Origin: CAVVDT01 sp963747005
GTDB taxonomy: Bacteria > Pseudomonadota > Alphaproteobacteria > Rhizobiales > Aestuariivirgaceae
Assembly: GCA_963747005.1 (NCBI GenBank)
Contig: CAVVDT010000009.1
Coordinates: forward strand, 62,001-126,000
Direction of reading: 5' to 3'
DNA length: 64,000 nt
A program made the position numbers and the translations under genes. This document shows, piece by piece, positions 51,354 through 60,318 of the stretch (positions are counted from its first letter, which is position 1; every line of letters begins with the position of its first letter). The notes beneath the pieces were generated by a model. It ran no database searches and was not told the DNA's origin. It saw only the letters and a list, made by a program, of their open reading frames with translations.

Positions 51354-51388
51354 GGCATGGCGGCGGCATGAGGTGCCGCTGCCATGCC
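51354..51388 (+). terminator. strong hairpin with T-rich tail after nirK
   Basis: Arms GGCATGGCGGCGGCA and TGCCGCTGCCATGCC (14 of 15 paired) around TGAGG, followed by a T-rich stretch (ATTTCTCTTCGTCTTCTT). Consistent with a factor-independent terminator, 45 bp after the nirK stop. Confidence 0.7.
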
Positions 51389-51496
51389 GATTTCTCTTCG
51401 TCTTCTTAATGCGACATCGCACGGTGGGTCGACTGTTGTGCGTGGCCGGGCGGCTTTCATATACGGCACGTTCAGGCCTTTGCTATAAGTCGATTC

Positions 51497-53101
51497 ATGC
51501 AAAGGGCCGATCTTGTCGCCGGGCTTTCGGTCTCCGGGCTCATGCTGCCGGAAGCCGTGGCCTATGCCGCCATTGCCGGACTGCCGACCGAGCGGGCGAT
51601 CTTCGCCGGCGTGGCGGGATGCCTTGCCTATGCCGCCGTGGGCCGCAGCCGCTTTGCCATCGTCTCGCCGACCTCCTCATCGGCCGCGATTCTCGCAGCG
51701 ACGCTGGCGACCATGTCCGGCGGCGGCGCGCTCAAGGCCGATCTCGCCACGGCGGCGGTGCTGTTGAGCGGCGCCTTCTTCCTCATCGCGGCGGGGGTGC
51801 GCCTGAGCGGCCTGACGGGTCTTGTCTCGCACCCGGTGCTGCGCGGTTTCGCCTTCGGCCTGGCGGTGACCATCATCATGCGCCAGCTTCCCGCCCTCAT
51901 CGGCATCGAGACGAAGGCAACCGACATCTGGCACATCGCATTGGCGGCGTGGTGGGCATGGCCCGACTGGAACGCTGCGAGCGTGGGCGTGGGTGGCGTG
52001 GCGCTCGTCGCGCTCACGGCCCTGAAGCGCTATCCTGCCCTGCCGGGCGCCTTTTTGGTGCTGGCGGCCGGCGTGGCCGCTTCGCTCCTCTTTCACCTGC
52101 CGGAGCATGGCGTGGCGATCGTGGGAACCTTCGATGCCATGCCGGTGTGGCCGTCGCTGCCGGCGCTCGACTTCGCTGACTGGTCGCGACTGGCGCAATA
52201 CGTCCTGCCGCTGGCGCTCATCCTGTTCGCCGAATCCTGGGGTACCATCAGTGGGCTGGCATTGCGCCACGGCGACCGCGTGGCCGCCGACCGCGAACTC
52301 GGCGCCCTCGGCGCGGCCAACATCGCCAGCGCCCTGGTGCACGGCATGCCGGTGGGTGCCGGCTTTTCGGCCGGGTCGGCCAGCGAGGCGGCGGGGGCGG
52401 CGAGCCGGGCGACGACGGTGGTCGCGGCGCTGGGCCTTGCCGCGCTGATCGCCGCCGCCGCGCCGCTGGTCGCAGCATTGCCGCAACCGGTGGTCGCCGC
52501 GGTGGTGATCTGGGCCCTTTCCCGTGCCCTCGATCCGACCCCGTTCGTGCGCCTGTGGCGGCTGCGGCGCGATGCCTATATCGCTATGGCGGCCGCTGCC
52601 GCGGTGATCGCGTTCGGCATCCTGAACGGCACCCTGATGGCCATCGCCTTGTCGCTGGCGGCGGTCATTCGCCGCCTCGCCACCCCGCGCGTCGCCCGCC
52701 TGGGCAGGCTTGGCGAGACCCGAGACTATGTCGATGTGGCGCGCCACAAGGATGCAAAAATCTGGCCGGAGATGACCATCTGGCGGCTGGCCCAGCCGCT
52801 GTTTTTCGGCAATGCCGAAGCCATCCTCAACCGCATCGCCATCCTGACCCGCGCCAACCCGCAAACCCGCGCCATCATTGTCAGCCTCGAGGAGTGCTAC
52901 GACCTCGACAGCACCAGCCTCGATGCCCTCCTCGCCTTCGATGCGGCGATGCGGGTGGCGGGCATCCGCGTGCAACTGGCGCGCGTCCACGATCATGTAC
53001 GCGATGTCCTCGCTGCAGGAGGCGCCAGCGATCTCCTGACACGCTGCAGCTACAGCGTCGATGACGCGGTCGAGGCCCTGCGACCGGTTGCCGGGCAGTG
53101 A
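51497..53101 (+). CDS. SulP-family anion transporter with STAS domain
   Basis: 534-residue inner-membrane SLC26/SulP protein. A permease part of about ten helices with SGLMLPEAVAYAAIAGLPTE near the start, PVGAGFSAGSASEAAGAASR near residue 285, then a cytoplasmic C-terminal STAS domain (about residues 420-525, IIVSLEECYDLDSTSLDALL). Relatives carry sulfate, bicarbonate, nitrate or dicarboxylates; beside nirK an oxyanion role is possible but unproven. Start ATG 51497. Confidence 0.88.
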   Translation: MQRADLVAGLSVSGLMLPEAVAYAAIAGLPTERAIFAGVAGCLAYAAVGRSRFAIVSPTSSSAAILAATLATMSGGGALKADLATAAVLLSGAFFLIAAGVRLSGLTGLVSHPVLRGFAFGLAVTIIMRQLPALIGIETKATDIWHIALAAWWAWPDWNAASVGVGGVALVALTALKRYPALPGAFLVLAAGVAASLLFHLPEHGVAIVGTFDAMPVWPSLPALDFADWSRLAQYVLPLALILFAESWGTISGLALRHGDRVAADRELGALGAANIASALVHGMPVGAGFSAGSASEAAGAASRATTVVAALGLAALIAAAAPLVAALPQPVVAAVVIWALSRALDPTPFVRLWRLRRDAYIAMAAAAAVIAFGILNGTLMAIALSLAAVIRRLATPRVARLGRLGETRDYVDVARHKDAKIWPEMTIWRLAQPLFFGNAEAILNRIAILTRANPQTRAIIVSLEECYDLDSTSLDALLAFDAAMRVAGIRVQLARVHDHVRDVLAAGGASDLLTRCSYSVDDAVEALRPVAGQ

Positions 53102-53126
53102 TGAGCCGGGGCAGGGCGATGATACT

Positions 53127-53813
53127 TCAGTCCGGGTAGGCACCGTCGACGGGCGCCGACAGGACCTCGTCCGCCTGGGCGATTTCCGCCACCGCCTGCT
53201 TGATGGCCGGCCGCTCCTTCAACCTGCGATACCACGTCGCGAGCCGGGGAAAGGGTGCCAGGCGAGGTCCCGCCAGACGCTGGGCGTAGAACACCATCAT
53301 GAAGACAGCGATGTCGGCAACGCTGAATTCGCCGCAAAAATGGGCGCGTCCTTCAAGCCGCTCATCGAGGTCCCCGAACTGGTCCGCATGCGTGGTCATG
53401 GCCTGTCCGGCCTTTTCCTCCCAACTGTCCCAGAGCGCCGTATCGCCGGGCCGAGGGCCGGTGCGATGCATCAGCGCGCGCAACGGCACCAGCATGATCT
53501 CGTCGGCGAAGAGTTCGAGGAGGCGGCATCTGGCCCGCTCGGCCGGCGTGCACGGGTAAAGGGGCGGCAGCGGGTGGGCATCTTCGAGATATTCAAGGAT
53601 CACCGTCGAATCAAAGAGCGTCAGGTCATCGTCGACAAGCACCGGCACCTGACCCTTGGGATTGCTGGCGAGCACGTCGGGATGCTTGGGCGAATAGCCG
53701 CGGGACTGGGTGAACGCCACCAGCACGCGCTCGAACGCAATGCCCTTTTCGTGCAACGCGACTTCGACTTTCTTGCCAAACAGGCTCAAGGGTGCGGAAT
53801 AGAGTTTGATCAT
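53127..53813 (-). CDS. glutathione S-transferase family protein
   Basis: 228-residue cytosolic GST. N-terminal thioredoxin-like domain beginning KLYSAPLSLFGKKVEVALHE with Ser in the activating position, the cis-Pro region KGQVPVLVDD, then GSH-binding FDSTVILEYLED (Glu-Ser type); C-terminal helical domain with FCGEFSVADIAVFMM. The frame is open upstream, but the fold starts at ATG 53813. Conjugation or thiol-reductase role; substrate unknown. Convergent with the SulP gene and divergent from the NnrU pair. Confidence 0.88.
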   Translation of the reverse strand: MIKLYSAPLSLFGKKVEVALHEKGIAFERVLVAFTQSRGYSPKHPDVLASNPKGQVPVLVDDDLTLFDSTVILEYLEDAHPLPPLYPCTPAERARCRLLELFADEIMLVPLRALMHRTGPRPGDTALWDSWEEKAGQAMTTHADQFGDLDERLEGRAHFCGEFSVADIAVFMMVFYAQRLAGPRLAPFPRLATWYRRLKERPAIKQAVAEIAQADEVLSAPVDGAYPD

Positions 53814-54015
53814 CTGCCTGGTGTCCTCGTAGATGATGGCCCGCGATCGCCATGTCGCACGAACTCTCCGATCTTTGGCGGCATGATCGCACAGGCCGAC
53901 GTCCGGATATGTCAGCAACATCGCCTGAGTGCGATTGCCAATGCGGGCTCTTGCGCTTAATTGATACTTCAACACCCCGGCCCAACCGATTCATCCGACT
54001 CAAGGAAATCGCCCC

Positions 54016-54579
54016 ATGAACACCCTCATCCTCGGCATGGTGATCTTCTACGGTGTTCATGCCCTGCCGCTCGTCGGACTCAATGCGCCGCTCAAGAAGA
54101 CGCTCGGCGAAAAGCCCTACAAGGGCCTGTTCGCGCTCTTCTCCCTCATTGGCCTCGGCATCATGATCTGGGGCTTCATCATGACCCGCTCCGGGCCTGA
54201 CGCGGCGCGCATCGTCTACAATCCACCCGCCTGGAGCCACCACGCCACCATGCTGTTCGTGCTGCTGGCCTTCATCTGCTTTGGCATATTGGCCCACAAG
54301 GGCCGGCTGAAGGTGTTGCTGCGCAACCCCATGTCCATCGGCGTGGCGCTGTGGGCGACGGGCCATCTGTTTTCCAACGGCAATCTCGGCGAGGTGCTGT
54401 TGTTCGGCGGCTTTTTCGTCCTGTCGCTGCTCGATATCGCGGTGCAGACGGCGCGCGGCTACAAGCCGGCCTTCACGCCCAAGCCCTTGCACGATATCAT
54501 CGCCCCGCTGGCCGGCATCCTCATGTATGCCGTGGCCCTGTTTCTCCACCCCTATGTCATCGGTGTGAGCGTCTATTGA
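54016..54579 (+). CDS. nnrU: NnrU-family membrane protein, copy 1
   Basis: 187-residue polytopic membrane protein with about five or six helices; NnrU proteins are linked to nitrate/nitrite respiration in alphaproteobacteria and are related to the heme-pathway protein family containing isoprenylcysteine-methyltransferase-like folds. Seen: VIFYGVHALPLVGLNAPLKK, VYNPPAWSHHATMLFVLLAF, RNPMSIGVALWATGHLFSNG. Encoded 2.7 kb after nirK. The stop overlaps the next gene, a paralogue, by 1 bp. Confidence 0.85.
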   Translation: MNTLILGMVIFYGVHALPLVGLNAPLKKTLGEKPYKGLFALFSLIGLGIMIWGFIMTRSGPDAARIVYNPPAWSHHATMLFVLLAFICFGILAHKGRLKVLLRNPMSIGVALWATGHLFSNGNLGEVLLFGGFFVLSLLDIAVQTARGYKPAFTPKPLHDIIAPLAGILMYAVALFLHPYVIGVSVY

Positions 54580-55139
54580 TGCTTTTTCTGCTCGCCCTGA
54601 GCGTTGCGTTCTTCGCTTTCGTCCATCTCGTGCCCGCCCTGCCGGCCCTCAAGGCACGGCTGGCACAAGCCGGCGGACGCGCCTGGGGCCCGCTCTACGG
54701 CGCCGCGGCATCATTGGGCCTCATCGCCATCATCCTCGCCTTTCGCGCCAGTCCCTTTGTCGCTGTCTATGATCCGCCTTCCTGGGGGCGATGGGTCACG
54801 GTGCCGGCCATGGCCGTGGCCTTCATGCTGTTCGGCATCTTCCTGTTTCGCGGGCGCGCCCGGCTTGCCTTGCGCTATCCCCTGGCCCTTGCGGTCATGG
54901 TGTGGGGAACGGCGCATCTGTTCGTCAACGGCGATGCCGCGGGCCTCATCCTGTTCGCCGGCATGGCGCTTTACGGTCTTGCGCATTTCATCCTCGGATG
55001 GGCAAGCGGCATCCGCCCGCAAGGCGGGCCGCGCGCCGGCCACGACCTCATGGGCCCGCTGGCGGGCCTTGCCCTGTTTGCGATCATGGTCCAGCTTCAC
55101 GGCGCCATCATCGGCGTACCGGTGATGCCAATTTCCTGA
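54579..55139 (+). CDS. NnrU-family membrane protein, copy 2
   Basis: 186-residue paralogue of the preceding protein with the same helix pattern: FFAFVHLVPALPALKARLAQ, VYDPPSWGRWVTVPAMAVAF, RYPLALAVMVWGTAHLFVNG, and RAGHDLMGPLAGLALFAIMV. ATG overlaps the previous stop (TGATG), so the pair is co-translated and may form a heteromer. Tandem duplication with clear divergence. Precise biochemical role unknown. Confidence 0.83.
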   Translation: MLFLLALSVAFFAFVHLVPALPALKARLAQAGGRAWGPLYGAAASLGLIAIILAFRASPFVAVYDPPSWGRWVTVPAMAVAFMLFGIFLFRGRARLALRYPLALAVMVWGTAHLFVNGDAAGLILFAGMALYGLAHFILGWASGIRPQGGPRAGHDLMGPLAGLALFAIMVQLHGAIIGVPVMPIS

Positions 55140-55163
55140 CACCCTTTGACAGGAGCCTTGCCC

Positions 55164-55982
55164 ATGTCCGTGCAAAAGGCCTCGCGCCGTATCACTGCCC
55201 CCGACATCGCCGCCCGCAAGGGGGGCGAACCGGTCGTGTCGCTCACCGCCTACCACGCCCACACCGCGGCCATCGCCGATGAGATCGTCGACTTCCTGCT
55301 GGTGGGCGACAGCCTCGGCATGGTCATGCACGGTTTCGAGACGACGCTGCCGGTGCCGCTGGAACTGATGATCATGCACGGACGCGCCGTGGTGCGCGGC
55401 TCGAAAAGGGCACTGGTGGTGGTCGATATGCCGTTCGGCTCCTACGAGGAAAGCCCCTCCGTTGCCTTCCGCAACGCCGCCACAGTCATCAAGGAAACCG
55501 GCTGCGGGGCGATCAAGCTGGAAGGCGGTGCGCGCATGGCCGAGACCATCGACTTCCTGAGCCAGCGCGGCATTCCCGTCATGGCCCATATCGGCCTGAC
55601 GCCCCAGTCGATCAACGTGCTGGGCGGCTTCAAGACGCAGGGCCGCGAGCGCGAGCAGTGGGCCGCCATCGAAGCCGATGCCCGTGCTGTCGCTGAAGCC
55701 GGCGCCTTTTGCGTGGTGCTGGAGGCCATGGCCGAGCCGCTGGCCGCCCGCATTACCGCAAGCATAGATATTCCCACCATCGGCATCGGCGCATCGGCGG
55801 CCTGCGATGGCCAGATCCTTGTCATGGAGGACATGCTTGGCCTGTCGCCGCGCGTACCGAAGTTCGTCAAGCAGTTCGGCGAGGTCGGAAAGAGCATCGA
55901 GAACGCCATCCGCGCCTACGCCGAGGAGGTGCGCGCCCGCAACTTCCCGGCGCCTGAACATACCTACGACGTCAAGGACTAG
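55164..55982 (+). CDS. panB: 3-methyl-2-oxobutanoate hydroxymethyltransferase
   Basis: 272-residue ketopantoate hydroxymethyltransferase, first committed step of pantothenate (coenzyme A) synthesis using methylene-tetrahydrofolate. Seen: VSLTAYHAHTAAIADEIVD, LLVGDSLGMVMHG with the metal Asp, VVVDMPFGSYEES, AIKLEGG, GIPVMAHIGLTPQS and IGIGASAACDGQILVMEDML with the catalytic Glu. ATG 55164 has AGGAG 9 bp before it; a TTG at 55146 is less likely. 24 bp after the NnrU copy. Confidence 0.96.
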   Translation: MSVQKASRRITAPDIAARKGGEPVVSLTAYHAHTAAIADEIVDFLLVGDSLGMVMHGFETTLPVPLELMIMHGRAVVRGSKRALVVVDMPFGSYEESPSVAFRNAATVIKETGCGAIKLEGGARMAETIDFLSQRGIPVMAHIGLTPQSINVLGGFKTQGREREQWAAIEADARAVAEAGAFCVVLEAMAEPLAARITASIDIPTIGIGASAACDGQILVMEDMLGLSPRVPKFVKQFGEVGKSIENAIRAYAEEVRARNFPAPEHTYDVKD

Positions 55983-56077
55983 AAAAACGCGACGTTCTAC
56001 CGCGCTCTGGTCATCGATGCTGCCTTGTGGCAGCCTTGCCGGCGGGTGAAACCTCCAACACGCAGAGAGTTCGGACG

Positions 56078-57667
56078 GTGAAACTGTCTCATGTCCTGCT
56101 TGTGATGCTCGCCGCGCTATTGTTTGCGGTGCCGGCCTCGGCGGAAAAGCGGGTCGCGCTGGTCATCGGCGATTCGAATTATGTGAACGCCGGCACCCTG
56201 AAAAATCCTGCCAACGATGCCCGGGACATCGCCGCCCGGCTTGGCAAGCTCGGCTTCAGGGTCATCCTCGGCATCGATCAGACGGCGACCGAATTTACCG
56301 ACCGCATGGCCGAATTTGCCGCCGCTGCCGATCATGCCGATGTCGCCCTGTTCTATTTCGCCGGCCACGGACTGCAATTCCAGGATACCAACTTCCTGGT
56401 GCCGGTGGACGCCCGCATCGACAACCAGTTTCAGGTGCGCCAGCAGACGATCCCGCTCGACAGCGTCGTCCGTCTGATGGAGGCGCGGGCCTCCAAGACT
56501 CTGGTGTTTCTGGATGCCTGCCGGGACAACCCGTTTGCCGAGCGGCTGAAATCGAGCGATCGCTCCATCAGCCGCGGCCTTGCCCGGGTGGAGACGCGCG
56601 CGCCTGAAACCCTGATCACCTTTGCCGCCGCCCCCGGCACGGTCGCTGCCGACGGCACCGGCCGCAACAGTCCGTTTGCGGCGGCGATGCTCGAATACAT
56701 GTCTGAGCCCGGCGTCGAGATCGAGGTGATGCTGAAGCGCGTCACCGCTTCGGTTCTGCAGGCCACGAACGACAAGCAGCGGCCTGAACGGCTGTCGCGC
56801 CTGACGTCGGAATTCTACTTCAATCCATCGCCCGCGAACAATGGCGCGCCGGTGATCCAGCCGGCACCTCAGGCTGACCGGCTGGCACTGGCCGCCCGGA
56901 CCTGGGAGGAGGTCAAGACCACTTCCAGCCAGCAGGTGCTGCAAAGTTTCATCGCCACGTTCCCTGACACGGTGTTCGCCGCTCTTGGCCGCGAGCGGCT
57001 GGCGGCGTTGCAGAAGCCGGCCTATCCCACTACGTGCGCCGCTATTCGCGATGCCTCACCGGCGGATGCCCGCGACGGCGAGGCCACGCTGTATGTCGAT
57101 GGCGATGCCCGAAAGCCCTACAAGGTGTGGTGTGCCGGCATGGCAAGCGGCAGGCCCCTGGAATATCTCGATCTCGGTGCCGGCTCTGAACGCAACAACT
57201 TTGCCACCGTGGTGCATGGCGGCGCCTATGAAGGCGAGGGCGGCAAGGACATGGTCGCCCACTTCTCGCGCGTCCGCTTCGACCCCAAGCGCCTGGCGAT
57301 CCTGCCCGGCGATCTCGCCTTCGCCAAGGTCGACGGCAAGATCGATCAGACCTGCTGCGCCAATGGCGGCGTGCCGACGGGCACGCGCAAGCCCATCTTT
57401 GCCGCTTATGGCATAGCGCGTGATTGCGATGGCCGCTCGCCGCAGTACCGCGCGGCCACCGCCAGTATCGATCTCAATGGAACGGCCTTCCGGCTGGCTG
57501 CCGACATGAAGTGGGAAGCGCCCGGGTTCTATCCACAGGCAACGCCACCGGCCCGATGGAAAATTTCAAACGATGGTCGCATCGCCGCGTTGGTGGCGCG
57601 GAGCGGCTATTGCGCCAGTATCGCGCCGGTGGGCGGGATCGTCAGGCTCGACTATGTGGGGCCTTGA
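56078..57667 (+). CDS. secreted caspase-like (peptidase C14) protein with GON-like C-terminal region
   Basis: 529 residues. Signal peptide 1-22 (LLVMLAALLFAVPASA). Caspase p20-like domain: RVALVIGDSNY, catalytic His97 in YFAGHGLQF and Cys148 in FLDACRDNPF, so protease activity is plausible. From about residue 316 to the end: PTTCAAIRDASPADARDGEA, then YKVWCAGM and PLEYLDL, resembling the GON domain of animal ADAMTS-9/20 and bacterial relatives; two Cys pairs suggest disulfides in the periplasm. Start GTG 56078 begins directly at the signal peptide. Target unknown. Confidence 0.82.
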   Translation: MKLSHVLLVMLAALLFAVPASAEKRVALVIGDSNYVNAGTLKNPANDARDIAARLGKLGFRVILGIDQTATEFTDRMAEFAAAADHADVALFYFAGHGLQFQDTNFLVPVDARIDNQFQVRQQTIPLDSVVRLMEARASKTLVFLDACRDNPFAERLKSSDRSISRGLARVETRAPETLITFAAAPGTVAADGTGRNSPFAAAMLEYMSEPGVEIEVMLKRVTASVLQATNDKQRPERLSRLTSEFYFNPSPANNGAPVIQPAPQADRLALAARTWEEVKTTSSQQVLQSFIATFPDTVFAALGRERLAALQKPAYPTTCAAIRDASPADARDGEATLYVDGDARKPYKVWCAGMASGRPLEYLDLGAGSERNNFATVVHGGAYEGEGGKDMVAHFSRVRFDPKRLAILPGDLAFAKVDGKIDQTCCANGGVPTGTRKPIFAAYGIARDCDGRSPQYRAATASIDLNGTAFRLAADMKWEAPGFYPQATPPARWKISNDGRIAALVARSGYCASIAPVGGIVRLDYVGP

Positions 57668-57727
57668 GCGGCTTTCATTTTGCCGGGCGCCCGCCTATCT
57701 AATGCCAAAGGACCTGAGGTTGCCGGC

Positions 57728-58126
57728 ATGAATATTTCCGAAGCTGCGGCAGGCAGTGGCCTGCCGCCCAAGACGATCCGCTATTATGAGCAGATCGGCC
57801 TGCTGCAACCGGCCCGCCGGTCCAACGGCTACCGCGCCTACGGCGATGACGATGTTCACCGCCTGCGCTTCCTGCAACGCGCCCGCTCGCTGGGCTTTTC
57901 GGTCGAGGATTGCCGCACGCTCTTGTCGCTCTACGGCAATGACGGCCGCGCCAGCGCCGAGGTCAAGAAACTCGCCGTCCGCCATCTGGCCGCCATACGC
58001 AGCAAGATTGCCGGGTTGCGCAGCCTGGAGAAGACGCTGGGGGCATTGGTCGAGGCTTGCCATGGCGACGACCTGCCCGATTGCCCGATCCTTGACGAAC
58101 TGGCCGAGGAAGGGCACAAGCGGTGA
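57728..58126 (+). CDS. MerR-family copper-responsive regulator, CueR-like
   Basis: 132-residue MerR regulator. Winged helix with MNISEAAAGSGLPPKTIRYYE and RSNGYRAYGDDDVHRLRFL; a dimerisation helix; and the metal loop CHGDDLPDC (Cys-x7-Cys) as in CueR, with Ser rather than Cys at the metal-sensing position of the dimer helix, all pointing to Cu(I). CueR normally controls copA or cueO; no copper exporter or oxidase gene is seen in this window. ATG 57728. Confidence 0.85.
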   Translation: MNISEAAAGSGLPPKTIRYYEQIGLLQPARRSNGYRAYGDDDVHRLRFLQRARSLGFSVEDCRTLLSLYGNDGRASAEVKKLAVRHLAAIRSKIAGLRSLEKTLGALVEACHGDDLPDCPILDELAEEGHKR

Positions 58127-58267
58127 TGCGGCTCAAGCATGGACCTGTCGCCTCAAACCGACAAATTGCCTTGATTTGAACACCGCGATAAATTACCCGC
58201 GTCCGGCGGCAGCCTGGACGGGACCGGCGGGCGGTCGGGGACCGGCGGCAATCAGCGGAGAATCAAG

Positions 58268-58945
58268 GTGAGCGAGGAATCGCTGTTTCGCGAAGTTGAC
58301 GAAGAAGTCCGCCGCGAGCAAATAGGCAAGATCTGGCAGCGTTACGGCAATGTGTTCATCGGTGTGAGCATCGGTATCGTGCTGGCGGTCGCCGGGATCA
58401 AGGGCTGGCAATACTGGGAGCGCACGCAGGCCGAAAGGGCCGGCGCCAAGTACTACACCGCCATCAGCCTCGAGGATGACAAGAAGACCGCCGCTGCCCT
58501 GTCCGCCTTCGAAACGATAGCCAAGGGCGCCCATGGCGGTTATGCCATTCTGGCCCGCTTCCGGGTGGCGGCAGCGTTGTCGGGCGAAGGCAAGCAGGAT
58601 GCGGCCGTCAAGGCTTATGATGCGCTGGCCGCGGATTCGAGCCTCGATCAGGCCTTGCGCGATGTCGCGCGCGTGCGTGCTGCCTATCTGCTGGTCGACA
58701 AGGCGAGCCCTTCGGAGCTTTCCAAGCGCCTGAGCGGGCTCGATGCCGCCACCAGCCCGTGGCGCGATGCCGTCAACGAGATCGTGGCTCTGGCCTCTTA
58801 TCGCACCGGCGATTATGCCGATGCCGACCGTCGCATGAACGAGGTCATGCTCGATCCGCATCTGTCGGGAGCCGCCCGTCAGCGCGCCCGCCTCTTCCTG
58901 CAGGTCCTCCAACCGCTGATCGCCAAGCCATCGGGGGCTCAGTAA
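58268..58945 (+). CDS. YfgM-like tetratricopeptide membrane-anchored protein
   Basis: 225-residue single-pass protein: a basic/acidic cytoplasmic N-terminus, one membrane helix (NVFIGVSIGIVLAVAGIKGW, about residues 28-47) and a periplasmic TPR-like helical domain. Homologues (YfgM) sit with SecYEG and chaperones and are encoded beside bamB and der, as here. Start GTG 58268, 6 bp before BamB gene at its end. No catalytic motifs expected or seen. Confidence 0.85.
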   Translation: MSEESLFREVDEEVRREQIGKIWQRYGNVFIGVSIGIVLAVAGIKGWQYWERTQAERAGAKYYTAISLEDDKKTAAALSAFETIAKGAHGGYAILARFRVAAALSGEGKQDAAVKAYDALAADSSLDQALRDVARVRAAYLLVDKASPSELSKRLSGLDAATSPWRDAVNEIVALASYRTGDYADADRRMNEVMLDPHLSGAARQRARLFLQVLQPLIAKPSGAQ

Positions 58946-58951
58946 GCGGCC

Positions 58952-60292
58952 ATGTTGCACCTCGGCATCGTCCGGCCCGGCCGCCATGTGGTTCACAGGC
59001 TTGTGGTCTGCATGGTTCTTGCCGGCCTTCTCGGCGCCTGCGGGTCCGGGGAAAAGCTGATCGAGAAGTTCACCGGCAAGAAGGAAGTGACCTTCGTCGG
59101 CACTCGCGAGGATGTGCTCAACCCCGATGTGGCTGCCCAGCCGCAGCTTGCCACGGCGCCGGTGGTGATACCGGCCGCCATTACCAACCAGAGCTGGGCA
59201 CAACCCGGCGGCGTGCCGTCCAACGTGATGGAGAACCTGTCGCTCAACATCAACCTCAAGAAGGTGTTCTCGATCAATGCCGGGCGCGGCTCCGACAGCG
59301 ACGGCCGCCTGACCACCACGCCGATCGTTGTCGGCGGGCGCATTTACGTGCTCGACAGCGGGGCCCAGGTGAGCGCGTTCTCCGCCGACACCGGCGCCCG
59401 TTTGTGGACCACCTCGCTGGTGCCCGAAGGACGCGACGGGGACGGCGCCTTCGGTGGCGGGCTGGCTTCCGACGGCGTCCGCATCTATGCCACCACGGCC
59501 TTCGGCGAGGCATTGGCGCTGGACGCGGGCAAGGGCACCATCCTGTGGCGCAAGACGTTCGATGGCCCGATCAGGGGCGCACCGACGGTCGCTGACGGGC
59601 GCATGTTCTTCGTCACCATCACCAACGAGGTCGATGCGGTATCGACCGCCGACGGCACCTCCCTGTGGCGCTATCAGGGGACCGGCGAGAGCGCCTCGAT
59701 CCTCGAAAGCTCCAGCCCGGCGGTGGCCAACGGCATCGTCGTGCTTCCCCATACCACCGGCGACATTGCCGCCTTCAACGCCGCCGACGGACGCCTTTTG
59801 TGGTCCGAGGCCCTGTCTGCCACCGATCCCATTACCGGTGCCGGTAACCTGAACGACGTCGCTGCCCGCCCGGTCATGGCCGACGATCAGGTCTATGCGG
59901 TTGCCCAGTCGGGTCGCCTGGCGGCCATCCTTGCCAAGACCGGTTCCCAGATCTGGGGCCAGGACATTTCCGGCAACCAGACGCCCTGGGTGGCGGGGCA
60001 GTATGTCTTCATGATCTCCGGGCGCCGGAACCTGGTGGCCGTACAGCGCTCCACCGGCGGCGTCCGCTGGATTTCCGAACTGCCCGGCAAGACCGTCTGG
60101 TCAGGCCCGGTGATGGGCGGCGGCCGCCTGATCGTCGTCAGCGCCGAGGGAACTCTCGCCAACATCTCGCCGCAGACCGGCAAGTTGATGAGTACCCTCG
60201 ACCTCGGCACCGGCGTCTATATCGCCCCGGTCATCGCCAACGGCATGATTTACGTGCTGGCCGACGACGCAACGCTGATCGCGCTGCGTTGA
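58952..60292 (+). CDS. bamB: outer-membrane assembly lipoprotein BamB (PQQ-like beta-propeller)
   Basis: 446-residue lipoprotein with the lipobox LLGAC (Cys30) after a signal sequence, followed by repeated propeller strands of the PQQ type: GRIYVLDSGAQVSAFSADTG with LWTTSL, ALDAGKGTILWRKTF, AVSTADGTSLWRYQG, AFNAADGRLLWSE and QRSTGGVRWISEL. A subunit of the BAM complex that inserts beta-barrel proteins. Flanked by yfgM-like and der genes, the conserved order. Confidence 0.94.
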   Translation: MLHLGIVRPGRHVVHRLVVCMVLAGLLGACGSGEKLIEKFTGKKEVTFVGTREDVLNPDVAAQPQLATAPVVIPAAITNQSWAQPGGVPSNVMENLSLNINLKKVFSINAGRGSDSDGRLTTTPIVVGGRIYVLDSGAQVSAFSADTGARLWTTSLVPEGRDGDGAFGGGLASDGVRIYATTAFGEALALDAGKGTILWRKTFDGPIRGAPTVADGRMFFVTITNEVDAVSTADGTSLWRYQGTGESASILESSSPAVANGIVVLPHTTGDIAAFNAADGRLLWSEALSATDPITGAGNLNDVAARPVMADDQVYAVAQSGRLAAILAKTGSQIWGQDISGNQTPWVAGQYVFMISGRRNLVAVQRSTGGVRWISELPGKTVWSGPVMGGGRLIVVSAEGTLANISPQTGKLMSTLDLGTGVYIAPVIANGMIYVLADDATLIALR

Positions 60293-60318
60293 CGCCCGGC
60301 CCCCGAGGCTCTCGCAAG

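Noticed and set aside
53961..53972. TTGATACTTCAA as a second FNR box before the NnrU genes
   Set aside because: The spacing is TTGA-N4-TCAA, two bases shorter than the FNR/Nnr consensus TTGA-N6-TCAA.
56027..56077. Longer N-terminus for the caspase-like protein
   Set aside because: It would put 17 polar residues before the signal peptide; GTG 56078 starts directly at the signal sequence.
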